DNA from: Sulfuriflexus mobilis
GTDB taxonomy: Bacteria; Pseudomonadota; Gammaproteobacteria; AKS1
NCBI RefSeq assembly: GCF_003967195.1
Contig: NZ_AP018725.1
Span: forward strand, 2,480,001 to 2,544,000
DNA length: 64,000 bases
Direction: 5' to 3'
Shown piece by piece: positions 1 through 8,611 of the stretch. The notes beneath the pieces are model-generated. The model made no database searches and was not told the origin of the DNA. It saw only the letters and a list, made by a program, of their open reading frames with translations. The first letter of the stretch is position 1. Each line of letters begins with the position of its first letter. Position numbers and translations under genes: made by a program.

Positions 1-1
1 A

Positions 2-892
2 TTGTTTCCCCTCTTCGCCATTGGCCTCTCACTAATGGCCTGGTGGCTACCTGCCCCCTTCATGGCGCTAAAACCGGCGATTGTGCCCCTGCTGGCCGTC
101 ATCATGCTGAGTATGGGGCTGAGCCTGCGGTTTGAGGACTTCAGTCGTACCCTCAAACGGCCGTGGCTCATTGGCCTGGGTATGCTCCTGCAATTTGGCA
201 TCATGCCCCTGGCCGCCTACCTGATTGCCCGGCAACTGGGCCTGGCAATGGAGCTGCTGGTGGGCATGGTGCTGGTAGGTGCCAGTGCCGGCGGTACGGC
301 CTCGAACGTGATCTGTTACCTCGCTAAGGGTGATGTGGCACTTTCAATTACCCTGACGACGGTCTCGACCCTGCTTGCCGTCATCGCCATGCCGGGCCTG
401 ACCTGGCTGTACCTCGGGCAAAGCATCCCGGTGCCTTTTGTCGAAATGCTGGTCAGTATAATAAAGATTGTCATCCTGCCTGTGCTGCTGGGTGTAATAC
501 TGAACCGCTTCTTGCACCGGGCGTTGAAAAAGATTCAGTTCCTCTTTCCTGTCATCGCCGTCAGTGCCATTGTTGTGATCATCGCCATTATCGTTGCCCT
601 CAACAGTCAGCGCCTGGCACAGGTTGGCCCCGCCCTGTTACTCGCTGTGGTCCTGCACAACCTTATCGGCCTGCTTGCCGGTTATGGCATCGCCGGCCTG
701 CTGGGCTATGATGCGCGTATCCGTCGCACCCTGGCGATTGAAGTGGGTATGCAGAATTCCGGACTGAGTGTGGCACTGGCAATTAAATACTTTTCTGCTG
801 CGACGGCACTACCCGGCGCATTATTCAGTATCTGGCACAATATTTCCGGATCACTACTTGCCAGTTGGTGGACTCGCAAACACAGGAAATAA
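2..892 (+). CDS. Bile acid:sodium symporter (BASS) family transporter, 5' partial
   Basis: Inner-membrane transporter of the BASS superfamily, which moves organic anions with sodium; the sequence does not identify the substrate. The 296 visible residues form about nine hydrophobic segments. The GASAGGTASNV stretch near residue 93 and the EVGMQNSGLSVALA stretch near 247 are the family's two signatures around the substrate site. The frame is open at the window edge and begins with TTG at base 2. Family members usually carry about ten more residues, so the true start is probably outside the window. It converges on the antitoxin-like gene 20 bp downstream. Confidence 0.85.
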   Translation: MFPLFAIGLSLMAWWLPAPFMALKPAIVPLLAVIMLSMGLSLRFEDFSRTLKRPWLIGLGMLLQFGIMPLAAYLIARQLGLAMELLVGMVLVGASAGGTASNVICYLAKGDVALSITLTTVSTLLAVIAMPGLTWLYLGQSIPVPFVEMLVSIIKIVILPVLLGVILNRFLHRALKKIQFLFPVIAVSAIVVIIAIIVALNSQRLAQVGPALLLAVVLHNLIGLLAGYGIAGLLGYDARIRRTLAIEVGMQNSGLSVALAIKYFSAATALPGALFSIWHNISGSLLASWWTRKHRK

Positions 893-911
893 ATGCCTCA
901 GCCTTGTCGCA

Positions 912-1352
912 TCAATTTTGCTGGGTATCGATGTGCCAGTCATAAGCACAATCAAGATGAATACGCACCGCAACAATACTGGTGATGCCGTCTTCCAGCA
1001 TGGCGGCCAGAGGCGTACGATTTCCAAAACGGTTATTAACGCGATTCATCCAGGTACTGCCTGCTGAATAATTACAGGGGTTAGAGGTGCGCAGTGCATC
1101 CTCGATTCCCAGCAGGTGATCAATATACTCCACCACCCGCGGTTCATCCGGTAAAAAAGAAGAACCCTGGCGCCAGCTACGCACCTGACGACGGCGGGTT
1201 TCATCCGCCACACCAAGTAGCCGGATCTGATCCGAATCGGCAACCTTCCAGTCATCGAGCAAGGCAATAATATTGCGCGTGAAGTGTATACGCTCTTCTT
1301 CACTCATGGATTGAAAAGGGGACGGCTGGACGGTGTTATCACTATTACTCAT
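912..1352 (-). CDS. MbcA/ParS/Xre-type antitoxin-like protein
   Basis: A 146-residue soluble protein. Its C-terminal third (around NRTPLAAMLEDG, then a V/I/L-rich helix with RIHLD) resembles the toxin-binding domain of MbcA/ParS/Xre antitoxins (DUF2384). The N-terminal half has a helix-turn-helix-like stretch (RLLGVADETRRRQVRSWRQG). In this family the antitoxin binds DNA and neutralises a RES-domain toxin encoded beside it. No RES-like gene adjoins it: msrA lies upstream and the BASS gene downstream. It is therefore a solitary member and may be a regulator rather than a working antitoxin. The start at 1352 is the only good ATG. Confidence 0.6.
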   Translation of the reverse strand: MSNSDNTVQPSPFQSMSEEERIHFTRNIIALLDDWKVADSDQIRLLGVADETRRRQVRSWRQGSSFLPDEPRVVEYIDHLLGIEDALRTSNPCNYSAGSTWMNRVNNRFGNRTPLAAMLEDGITSIVAVRIHLDCAYDWHIDTQQN

Positions 1353-1452
1353 TATCTGTTACCGAATCATCTTTAACTAAAAATCGGCGTCTGAGTGTAA
1401 CACATCCCGACACGGCATCGGCGATAGCCGTACGCATGATAGGTGATTAAGC

Positions 1453-2124
1453 CTAGACGTGCAGAAATTTCCGGATTTTGGCGATCGTCGAACCGGGATA
1501 GTTCACGCCCGTGCCTCCCAGACCACAATAGCCATTCGGGTTTTTCGCCAGATATTGCTGGTGATAATCCTCAGCATAATAAAACTCGGGCGCCGGCAGA
1601 ATTTCAGTGGTAATGCCATCACGACCTGCCGCGGTCAGTTCTTTCTGAAAGATCTCTTTTGAGGCCTGGGCCTGTTGCAACTGCTCGTCACCGTAGCAAT
1701 AAATCCCGGAACGATATTGCGTACCGCTGTCATTGCCCTGCCGCATACCCTGGGTCGGGTTATGGGCCTCCCAGAAAATCTTGAGTAATGTGTCATAGCA
1801 GATCTTGTCCGGGTCAAACACAACCAACACGACTTCGTTGTGTCCAGTCATGCCACTACAAACCTCTTTATACGTAGGGTTAGGTGTGTAACCGGCCGCA
1901 TACCCTACCGCCGTGCTGTAGACGCCATCGGCTTGCCAGAATTTTCGCTCTGCACCCCAGAAACAGCCCAGGCCGAACATCGCCCGTTGCATACCCTTCG
2001 GGAATGGGGCTTCAAGGGGGTGGCCGTTCACATAATGGTTGGCCGGTACCGGCATTTTCAGGTCCCGCCCCGGCAAGGCCTCATCTACTGAAGGCATACG
2101 GCCTTTGTGACTATTCATAAACAT
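1453..2124 (-). CDS. msrA: Peptide-methionine (S)-S-oxide reductase MsrA
   Basis: Repairs oxidised proteins by reducing the S epimer of methionine sulfoxide, with electrons recycled by thioredoxin. The catalytic GCFWGAE motif is present with Cys54, followed by the conserved [18 protein letters not shown] region, and a C-terminal cysteine lies in [10 protein letters not shown]. At 223 residues it is the long enterobacterial-type form with the N-terminal extension containing DEALPGRD. A strong Shine-Dalgarno (GAGGAGGA) lies five bases before the ATG at 2124; a second ATG two codons later is less well placed. It appears to be monocistronic. Confidence 0.95.
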   Translation of the reverse strand: MFMNSHKGRMPSVDEALPGRDLKMPVPANHYVNGHPLEAPFPKGMQRAMFGLGCFWGAERKFWQADGVYSTAVGYAAGYTPNPTYKEVCSGMTGHNEVVLVVFDPDKICYDTLLKIFWEAHNPTQGMRQGNDSGTQYRSGIYCYGDEQLQQAQASKEIFQKELTAAGRDGITTEILPAPEFYYAEDYHQQYLAKNPNGYCGLGGTGVNYPGSTIAKIRKFLHV

Positions 2125-2189
2125 GACGTCCTCCTCAACATTCTATTCGTGTCGTTAAGGTTAGAGCCTTAGCTCCCTGTGTGGTTCCC

Positions 2190-3407
2190 TTACAGGCGGG
2201 TCCTGACGATCGCTGCGATCTCCTCGTCCGTCAAGACGATCGGATTCGTCTGCATACTGCTACCCCGTGCATTCGCGACAAGTTGAGCGATACCGGCTTC
2301 ACTCAGACCGTATCCACCTAAACGCGGCAGTTGCATGTATTCCGTCCAGGCCGACAGGGTATCGACCAGTGCCTGCCAGGCATCGGCAGGGTTATGGAAG
2401 TGCCTGTCACAAATTATCGTCGCCAGTTCAGCGTACTTTACCAGGGCCGGATTGTCTGGCTCACGTGTGCGCATTGCCGCAATATTCACGCGCGTACACT
2501 CCGCCACCAGTGTGCCACAGACCACCCCATGCGGGATGGGATAAAACGCTCCCAGTGGCGAGGCCAGGCCATGCACAGAACCGAGCCCGGTTTGGGCCAG
2601 GTTGATCCCCGAGACCAGTGCCGCCCACAACATCTGTTCACGGTAGGCGCCACTAACCTGTTCATCGGCGGTCTGTGCATTCACCGCCTGTGCATACCAG
2701 GGCAACAAGGATTCACTGACGGCGCGGATGGCATCGATACCGAGGGCATCGCAAAAGCGGTTCGCCCGGGTAGAAACATAGGACTCCATTAACTGGGTCA
2801 AGGCATCCATACCATTCGCCGCGATCAGCGCCGGCGGACAACTGGTCAGCAGGTCGGGGTCGAGTACCGCATACTCCGCGACCAGGGCATCATCACGGAA
2901 GGACTTTTTGAACCCGTCACGACCTTGGATACTCAAGACCGCATTCTTGGTCGCCTCACTGCCGGTACCCGCCGTGGTCGGCACGGCGATAAATGGTACG
3001 GCTGGCCCCGGGTAGGCCAGTTCCGGGCCTACGCCTTCAAGGAAATCCATTACGCTGTTTTCAATCCGCAACAGACCGGCTATGGCCTTGGCGGCATCGA
3101 GCGGACTACCGCCGCCGATACCAACCACCACATCAATATTGCCCCGACGAAACCGCGCTACCTGTTCATCGACCCAGCTAGGAGAAGGCTCACCGTCAAC
3201 ACAGCAACTTTCGACGCGGATGGATTTGTCACGCAGTGCCTGTTGCAGCCATGACCAGTGTTCGGTTTGTTTGAAACGCCCACTTCCCAGCACCAGCAAG
3301 ACATGCTTGCCGTAATGCTCGATCAATGCGGGCAGCCGCTGGAAACTGCCTGCCGCGAACTCGATACGCGGCAGGCGCGCGATGGAAAATGGTTTTGTCA
3401 TACTCAA
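2190..3407 (-). CDS. Iron-containing alcohol dehydrogenase
   Basis: Group III (iron-dependent) NAD(P)-linked alcohol dehydrogenase, 405 residues, the usual length. The nucleotide-binding GGGSPLDAAKAIAG motif lies near residue 100, and the TTAGTGSEAT segment follows. The metal-site region reads NGMDALTQLMESYVS and later VHGLASPLGAFYPIPHG, supplying Asp and two His. The usual first His of DALTH is Gln here, as I recall for one subfamily. The start overlaps the stop of the monooxygenase-like gene by four bases (ATGA), so the two are translationally coupled. The physiological substrate is unknown. Confidence 0.88.
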   Translation of the reverse strand: MSMTKPFSIARLPRIEFAAGSFQRLPALIEHYGKHVLLVLGSGRFKQTEHWSWLQQALRDKSIRVESCCVDGEPSPSWVDEQVARFRRGNIDVVVGIGGGSPLDAAKAIAGLLRIENSVMDFLEGVGPELAYPGPAVPFIAVPTTAGTGSEATKNAVLSIQGRDGFKKSFRDDALVAEYAVLDPDLLTSCPPALIAANGMDALTQLMESYVSTRANRFCDALGIDAIRAVSESLLPWYAQAVNAQTADEQVSGAYREQMLWAALVSGINLAQTGLGSVHGLASPLGAFYPIPHGVVCGTLVAECTRVNIAAMRTREPDNPALVKYAELATIICDRHFHNPADAWQALVDTLSAWTEYMQLPRLGGYGLSEAGIAQLVANARGSSMQTNPIVLTDEEIAAIVRTRL

Positions 3408-3718
3408 CCTTGTGGAAACAAACCTTCATACGTAACACCTTCGCGTGGCGAAGCCATCCACTCGGCTACCGTATCCCGCCATTGAAGATAATGTGTGGTC
3501 TGTTTGTGGGCCGCGGCATCCTCAACATGGGCATAGGCCTCATATAAAACAAAATGCGCCGGTTCGTTAGTCGACTGCAGGACATCAAAACGCCGGTTAC
3601 CGGGTTCCTGTATCGAGGCCCTGTGATTAACTTCAGTCGCCGCAATAAAATCGTTGATGTGACCAGGCTTTACCTGAACATAAACCATACTGACATGCAT
3701 GCCATGCTCCTTTATCAT
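3404..3718 (-). CDS. Antibiotic biosynthesis monooxygenase (ABM) domain protein
   Basis: Small 104-residue cytosolic protein of the ABM/LsrG-like dimeric alpha-beta barrel fold. The opening MVYVQVKPGHINDFIAATE and the later NRRFDVLQS and FVLYEAYAHVEDAAAHKQT segments are typical of this fold. Members include cofactor-free quinol monooxygenases and enzymes acting on small aldehydes or ketones. It is coupled to the downstream alcohol dehydrogenase by an ATGA overlap, so both may act on one carbonyl compound. Its own ATG overlaps the stop of a DUF488-like remnant upstream, suggesting it was once the second gene of a longer operon. Internal ATGs at residues 7 and 11 (3700, 3688) are alternative starts. 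Confidence 0.78.
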   Translation of the reverse strand: MIKEHGMHVSMVYVQVKPGHINDFIAATEVNHRASIQEPGNRRFDVLQSTNEPAHFVLYEAYAHVEDAAAHKQTTHYLQWRDTVAEWMASPREGVTYEGLFPQG

Positions 3719-3882
3719 GCCCTGCCACTGCCGACAGGGAAACAGTCATAAATCCGTGCCGTCGCCTCACAGCGCAGCTCGGCACTCAGCATATGCTCCG
3801 AGAGTCTATCCGCAGCATCAATGTGCAACACCTGCAAACCCTGCAAGAGCAGATAGTCGGCCAGCAAGCGGCGTTGCGATTG
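3715..3882 (-). pseudogene. 3' remnant of a DUF488-family gene
   Basis: Reading the minus strand down from 3882, 55 codons run to a TGA at 3717-3715 without a usable start. An in-frame TAA directly precedes them. The peptide contains RRLLADYLLLQGLQVLHID and LSEHMLSAELRCE. These resemble the C-terminus of DUF488 proteins, where a CHR-LIADxLxxxG-xVxHI stretch is followed by an ISHEELEERL-like helix; the usual CHR is QRR here. The TGA overlaps the ATG of the ABM gene, an arrangement expected of an intact operon, so the rest of the gene was probably deleted. The assignment rests on about 40 residues. Confidence 0.5.
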
Positions 3883-3900
3883 TTATATCTTTTAAAAAAC

Positions 3901-4413
3901 TTAAAACGCGACCTCAACACGCATGCCAATAACCGTAGCATCATCAATCGTCTTGTCAAAACCCGGATTATGCACCCACTGGATATCGGGCTGCACCGTT
4001 AACCAGTCCGTCACCGGGATCTGGTATGTCAGTTCTACGATGGTTTCAGCGTGTGTTGGATCAGCCAGCAAGGCACGCTGTGTATCAATATAATCATCAC
4101 TTGCCCGAGCATGGGCGACGGCAACACCGAAGACATCCTCATCTCGCTCCGGGATCGGACCAGTATAGTTAACACCCAGCCCAAGATAACTACCAACAGT
4201 GTTAATACGTTTATCCGCGATACCATAGCGTATAAACATATCAAGCCCCTGTTCAGGACTAGCCGCCTCAGAGTAAACACGACCTTCTGCGAAGGCATAT
4301 ATGCCATGGTTACTACGGCCGCTGATGGCATTACCAGAGGCATCTTCATCACTGTATTCAGTATTTATATATATAAAACGACACACTTTAATGCGAATGA
4401 TAACTATTATCAA
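3901..4413 (-). pseudogene. C-terminal remnant of an OprB-like carbohydrate porin
   Basis: A 170-codon frame whose residues from about 20 onward look like the last third of an OprB-type outer-membrane porin. It has alternating beta-strand segments such as GIYAFAEGRVYSEA and GLGVNYTGPIPERDEDVFGVAVAHA, ending in a C-terminal Phe (EVAF) as needed for outer-membrane insertion. Whole porins of this type are about 400 residues with a signal peptide; both the signal peptide and the first two thirds are missing. The first codons run through a Fur-box-like sequence and do not look like protein. Probably a deletion product joined to a foreign promoter region, and unlikely to be exported. Confidence 0.6.
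4396..4411. promoter_or_regulatory. Fur-box-like site
   Basis: AATGATAACTATTATC matches 14 of 16 positions of the core of the Fur consensus (AATGATAATCATTATC). It sits at the upstream end of the truncated porin frame and overlaps that frame's nominal start codons. It may be the leftover promoter of an iron-regulated gene whose coding part was lost. Confidence 0.5.
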
Positions 4414-4550
4414 TATAGCCGGCCTTTAGAGGCAGAATAAACATGTCCCATCAAAATGCAATTACCGCTAAATATGCGCTTAATATGTGCTATTCATTAA
4501 ATCGCGTATCTAACGTAGACTAGTGATAGATGATATGAAAGGGGCGTCAC

Positions 4551-4865
4551 GTGTTTTCTTTCTGGAAAAAAAAGCCGCGTAAATTGCGCAAAGATACCGT
4601 CGTCCACGGCCTGATTCTCATGGATGGACACCAGTATGTCTTTAGCAGTCAGGATATCTCTACCGAAGGGGCCTTGATTAATATTGAGACAGACGTCCTG
4701 CCCGAAACAGGGATCCCGGTTGAATTAAGTATTCAGGAATTTGAGATCAACGGCCACGGCGAGGTCCGTTGGGCAAAACCAGATGCCGAGGGGGGTATTC
4801 AGATTGGACTGCGCTTCGCGCCCGACAAGGGCCTAGCCGGCGTCAATCGTCTGTTCGGCAGGTGA
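4551..4865 (+). CDS. PilZ domain protein
   Basis: 104-residue cytosolic protein made almost entirely of one PilZ domain, a cyclic di-GMP receptor. An arginine-containing N-terminal stretch (PRKLRKD) is followed by the DISTEGA motif (the DxSxxG signature) near residue 36, and later strands GEVRWAK and IQIGLRFAP. The RxxxR half of the ligand motif is only loosely matched, so nucleotide binding needs checking. The start is GTG at 4551 after AAAGGGG. It stands alone between the porin remnant and a convergent lipoprotein gene. The HD-GYP protein at 22.4 kb could be its functional counterpart. Confidence 0.8.
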   Translation: MFSFWKKKPRKLRKDTVVHGLILMDGHQYVFSSQDISTEGALINIETDVLPETGIPVELSIQEFEINGHGEVRWAKPDAEGGIQIGLRFAPDKGLAGVNRLFGR

Positions 4866-4880
4866 TGAGACTTTTTTGCA

Positions 4881-5420
4881 CTACTCAACGCGGATAATGC
4901 TTAAATCCAGTTCGCCTTCGTTGTTGTCGTAGATACTTTTCGCCGGGTAGTCATTCGCGAAGACAAACAGCCTGCCCGTCAGCGTTGCTTCAAAAACCGG
5001 TCTCGTTGCATCCACGGCCTTAAAACACTGTTCATTGCCCTGCTCGTCACGAATCGCCCCGACCAGGGCATACCAGGGAGCCTCAGCATTACGCCGCAGA
5101 AAACTCATCGGCTTGAGGATCTTGCTCATCAGGGTCGGCGTTTCCAGCCACCCCTGTTCCAGGGATGAGACTATGCCATTATCGACCCAATTTTTTGCTA
5201 CCGCCGTAAAGCGGTATTTATGCCCTTTTACCAGCATGATGCCGTGATCATTCCACTGGTCCTTAACATTAAAATGTTGCAAGGGGGTCGGCTCGGCATA
5301 GCTCGGTTCGACAAGTGCGCTAACCCGAATCTCCGGCGTTCCCGTACAGGCGCAGCCCGTCAGGCTGACAACTAACAACAAAATCGAAACACGCTTAAAA
5401 TACATCGAACTGGCCATCAT
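4881..5420 (-). CDS. Predicted lipoprotein with LecA-like C-terminal pattern
   Basis: 179-residue lipoprotein: hydrophobic signal followed by lipobox LTGC, with Cys at about residue 23. The C-terminal half reads GRLFVFANDYPAKSIYDNNEGELDLSI. This is like the closing strands of galactose-binding-like domains (LecA type), in which a ND...YxDNxG pattern binds calcium and sugar. That resemblance is inference from the pattern only. The start overlaps the stop of the upstream hydrolase gene (TAATG), so the two are probably co-translated and may work together at the cell envelope. No close family name is recognised. Confidence 0.6.
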   Translation of the reverse strand: MMASSMYFKRVSILLLVVSLTGCACTGTPEIRVSALVEPSYAEPTPLQHFNVKDQWNDHGIMLVKGHKYRFTAVAKNWVDNGIVSSLEQGWLETPTLMSKILKPMSFLRRNAEAPWYALVGAIRDEQGNEQCFKAVDATRPVFEATLTGRLFVFANDYPAKSIYDNNEGELDLSIIRVE

Positions 5421-6568
5421 TACGCCTCTACATCATCAGAGGGTTCAAGGTAGGGCTCCTTGTCACGCAAACAGTAGGTACTCGCTGCCTTGTTATACAT
5501 GAAACCCGTGGCAGCCTTCGGGCTTTTATCCGGAAAGACTACTTTGCCGCTAAAGATAGCCTTAAAGAAATCAAAGACCTTCTGATTTTTACCCAGATTG
5601 TTTTTGCATAGTCTGTTCTTTGTTGAATTATTATTATCGGGATTGATAAAAAACAGCGGGTGTGTGGATTTTACATCTTTGCCACTGCTAAAATCCACGT
5701 AACGCACGCCGTTGTCTGCCGGCAAAAAGTGTGGTGAATTACCCAAGCGGTCCTTGTTATAGATATCTGACAATGCCAGCACTGAATCGTATTCATTGTG
5801 CGTTACATAGCGGCGCGTGCCGAGCTTAAGCTTCTCCAACCAGTATTCATGACCCTCCCGGTTTACATCGGCCTCGCAGAGAATGACATTCTTAAACAAC
5901 TTCTCTGTACCAGACAATTTAGCGTCCCTGGTCGCCCACTCCAGCACATAATTGCCGAGGCTGTAGGACATAAAGTTCAGATTAAGCTTTTTGCCATCTG
6001 CCAGCTTGGCCTGCAGGTCATCTGCCACGTAACGCAAACAGTCTCCGAAGGCCTCTCGGGAATCATAGGCATTACAACGGGAACGTACATAGGCGGCATA
6101 TTTTCGGAACAAGGCACCACCCAACACAAGACTTATGTTCGCTGCCACCGCCGCCACGATGGCGGCACTGAAATTCAGTTGCTGAAAACCTTTTAACAAC
6201 ACCTCACCTGAAACTGCGGGGTGGGATGGCCATGAAAAGGCAATCACATTGACGCCATAGGCATCGCTCAGGCACTGACATTTTCTGATGTTATCATCAA
6301 ATCCCTGGTTGTTCCCGTGCAAAAATACCAGCCACTTGCGTTGTAACTCACCAGCCTCGATACGCTTGCGTACTGATTTCAGGGCCTGGCGCTCTTTTCC
6401 CGCATCGATTAATTCGACACTCCACTTATCACTTCCGTCCTCCGGGGGCTCGGACAGACACATACGCAGGCTGTCACTGCCTCCCTTGTTAAAGGCATCG
6501 CCAAACACCTTTTCAATGGTTTTTGCCCGGCTTGATGCGATGTTACGATTGGAAAAATAGATAATCAT
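5420..6568 (-). CDS. Alpha/beta hydrolase, DUF900-like
   Basis: 382 residues with an alpha/beta-hydrolase core resembling DUF900 proteins. A WLVFLHGNNQGFDDN strand-turn near residue 79 supplies the oxyanion region, then VNVIAFSWPSHP. The nucleophile elbow is MSYSLGNYV near residue 200, where SxSxG replaces the usual GxSxG. There is no signal peptide, although a hydrophobic segment lies near residues 130-155. A run of G (GGGGGGAG) precedes the ATG at 6568. It is coupled to the downstream lipoprotein gene by a TAATG overlap. Substrate unknown. Confidence 0.65.
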   Translation of the reverse strand: MIIYFSNRNIASSRAKTIEKVFGDAFNKGGSDSLRMCLSEPPEDGSDKWSVELIDAGKERQALKSVRKRIEAGELQRKWLVFLHGNNQGFDDNIRKCQCLSDAYGVNVIAFSWPSHPAVSGEVLLKGFQQLNFSAAIVAAVAANISLVLGGALFRKYAAYVRSRCNAYDSREAFGDCLRYVADDLQAKLADGKKLNLNFMSYSLGNYVLEWATRDAKLSGTEKLFKNVILCEADVNREGHEYWLEKLKLGTRRYVTHNEYDSVLALSDIYNKDRLGNSPHFLPADNGVRYVDFSSGKDVKSTHPLFFINPDNNNSTKNRLCKNNLGKNQKVFDFFKAIFSGKVVFPDKSPKAATGFMYNKAASTYCLRDKEPYLEPSDDVEA

Positions 6569-6838
6569 GCACTCCCCCCCTCATAAGTAGGAACCGACAA
6601 GGCCCTGAGAAAGATAATGTCTGCCAGGACAAATGCCTAAGATGAGCCGCTCCATGCTACTATTTCCTCACGCGCCGGCGTATTCGACAGCGTTCCTGAT
6701 TGAATAGCTATGTGATTAAACTAACCGAATTTCTCCGCGCAGACAATACAACGCGGCGTACCGAGTTCTGCATCCGCTTGCGCTAACTGACGTCATCTCA
6801 CCAATGTCTTTGTGAATGCCTGGGGGCTTACTCATTAA

Positions 6839-7075
6839 TTACTCGGGAGGGCATTCCAGCTCAGGTCCAAGGACAAACTCGACCGCCTCGAAGCCGTGTT
6901 CTTCGAGTGCCTCAGCCACGTCTTCCCAGTTACAATTGACATTGCTCTCTTGCACACCGGCGATCACCCCGGTGGCATGGCGAAATGCCTCGTGTTCTTC
7001 CATATCCTCTGGCATGCGTAGCACGCGAAGATGCTCGAAATGTTTTGCCGGTAACACCATCAAACGCTCATTCAT
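6839..7075 (-). CDS. Small hypothetical protein
   Basis: Soluble acidic protein of 78 residues if started at 7075, where GGGGTGG precedes the ATG; an ATG at 7087 would add four residues but lacks a ribosome-binding site. The sequence (FEHLRVLRMPEDMEEHEAFR, then WEDVAEALEEHGFEAVEFVLG) suggests a compact alpha-beta fold. I do not recognise the family. It is divergent from the SYLF gene 120 bp away. The 270 bp upstream (6569-6838) shows no other gene. Confidence 0.55.
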   Translation of the reverse strand: MNERLMVLPAKHFEHLRVLRMPEDMEEHEAFRHATGVIAGVQESNVNCNWEDVAEALEEHGFEAVEFVLGPELECPPE

Positions 7076-7197
7076 ATACCACCCCATGCTGATAATTCAT
7101 CATGAAGATACCGCTTTTTCTCTCTCACGGGAATAGGGGCTTTACAGGCAAGCCCGAGAACACTATTGTCGGGTAAAGACCATAAGGAGGATCAACC

Positions 7198-7755
7198 ATG
7201 CGCTGGCTAAATCATGTTTACTATCCGCTTTTTTCCCTGCTCTTATGTATTGGCCTGCTCACCAGCCAACCAGCATTGGCCGCATCGAAGCGCGTCATCG
7301 ATGTTGAGGTCGAAGAGGCCCTGCAACGTTTTTACAAGGACGTCGGGGGGGCAAAAAAGTTTGCCGCTATCGCCGAAGGTATACTGGTCTTTCCGAGCGT
7401 GATCAAGGCCGGTTTTGGTATCGGTGGCGAATACGGTGAGGGGGCATTATTAATCAAGGGTAAGACTGTCGATTACTACAGCACGGCTGCCGCCTCAATC
7501 GGCTTCCAGCTGGGCGCACAGTCAAAAACCGTGATCCTCGTCTTTACCAGTAAGTCAGCCCTGAGCAAATTCCGTAAAAGTGATGGCTGGGAGGCCGGGG
7601 TGGATGGTTCCGTCGCACTCGTAGAACTCGGTGCCGGCGGCACAATCGATACCAGTACCATCAAGGACCCGATCGTGGCCTTCGTCTTCGGTAACAAGGG
7701 CCTGATGTTTAACCTGACCCTGGAGGGTTCCAAGTACAGCAAGCTGGTAAAATAG
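7198..7755 (+). CDS. Secreted SYLF (Ysc84-like) lipid-binding domain protein
   Basis: 185-residue protein with a signal peptide (cleavage near ALA-ASK, residue 29) followed by a SYLF/Ysc84 domain filling the rest. Landmarks are AEGILVFPSVIKAGFGIGGEYGEG, then SIGFQLGAQSKTVILVFTS, and a C-terminal VFGNKGLMFNLTLEGSKYSKL. In eukaryotes the domain binds phosphoinositides. Bacterial secreted versions are common, with unclear function at the periplasmic face of a membrane. AAGGAGG precedes the ATG. It converges on a small hypothetical gene. Confidence 0.85.
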   Translation: MRWLNHVYYPLFSLLLCIGLLTSQPALAASKRVIDVEVEEALQRFYKDVGGAKKFAAIAEGILVFPSVIKAGFGIGGEYGEGALLIKGKTVDYYSTAAASIGFQLGAQSKTVILVFTSKSALSKFRKSDGWEAGVDGSVALVELGAGGTIDTSTIKDPIVAFVFGNKGLMFNLTLEGSKYSKLVK

Positions 7756-7762
7756 CCACTTT

Positions 7763-8005
7763 CTATTTGCCCAGCCAGGCCTCCAGGTAATACAGCCGCA
7801 AGCCCTCGGAAGAGCGCGAGGGTCCCACAACCCGGGCGGCAAAGAAGTTCTTCTCAGGGTCCTCGGCCTCCCGTGCGGCCTGCTCGGATTCCATGACCTG
7901 CACGCAGTTTTCCGGGAAGCGGTCGCGGTGGCGGCGAGGCGCATAAATGACCGCGAAATGTTCCTCGACGATATCGGTGTAAGGGTCTACGGGGATACGA
8001 CTCAT
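7763..8005 (-). CDS. Small hypothetical protein
   Basis: 80-residue soluble protein starting MSRIPVDPYTDIVEEHFAVIYAPRRHRDRFPENC. A longer frame up to 8074 is open, but its extra 23 residues look untranslated. The fold and function are not recognised. The C-terminus (LRLYYLEAWLGK) is conserved-looking and amphipathic. It is 7 bp from the convergent SYLF stop and divergent from slyD. Confidence 0.5.
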   Translation of the reverse strand: MSRIPVDPYTDIVEEHFAVIYAPRRHRDRFPENCVQVMESEQAAREAEDPEKNFFAARVVGPSRSSEGLRLYYLEAWLGK

Positions 8006-8123
8006 AAGCTTATTATATAGGGATAAGCATAGATAAATCGGGAAAAAACGACATTTTTTATTTTTCCCCGGCAAACTGGTATTCTTAGCGTTTCTATTTT
8101 CATCCCCCAGCTAAGGATTCTCC

Positions 8124-8606
8124 ATGCAAATTGCCGATAAAAAGGTTGTTACCCTGAATTACACCCTTCGCGATGACCAGGACACGGTTATCGACAGTTC
8201 ACAAGACGGCAGTTTCGTCTATCTTCATGGCGCCAGCAACATCATCCCGGGCCTTGAGAAGGCCCTGACCAGCAAGTCTGTTAATGATGAACTATCCGTT
8301 ACCGTTGAGCCCGCTGAGGGCTATGGTGAACGCAACCCGGAAATGAGCCAGGTTGTTTCTATAGAGATGTTTGATGATGCCGAGGATATTGAAGTCGGCC
8401 GCCAGTTCCACGCCGCCAGCCCGGATGGCCAACCCGTCGTCGTCACGGTTACCGCCGTCGAAGACGGTAACGTCACCGTTGATGGTAATCACCCGCTGGC
8501 AGGTGTCACTCTGTTTTTCGAAGTCAAGGTGATGGATATCCGTGACGCCTCGGAAGAAGAGATCGCCCATGGCCACGTGCATGGCCCGGACGGTCATCAC
8601 CATTAA
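8124..8606 (+). CDS. slyD: FKBP-type peptidyl-prolyl isomerase SlyD
   Basis: Cytosolic prolyl isomerase and chaperone that also binds nickel. The 160-residue protein has the split FKBP domain (VTLNYTLRDDQ..., IPGLEKAL..., GYGERNP), the inserted IF chaperone domain (about residues 70-125), and a short histidine-rich tail (HGHVHGPDGHHH) in place of the longer metal-binding tail of E. coli SlyD. The start has a typical AAGGATT site. It converges on the DUF302 gene with only 5 bp between stops, and I see no terminator there. Confidence 0.93.
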   Translation: MQIADKKVVTLNYTLRDDQDTVIDSSQDGSFVYLHGASNIIPGLEKALTSKSVNDELSVTVEPAEGYGERNPEMSQVVSIEMFDDAEDIEVGRQFHAASPDGQPVVVTVTAVEDGNVTVDGNHPLAGVTLFFEVKVMDIRDASEEEIAHGHVHGPDGHHH

Positions 8607-8611
8607 ACTGC

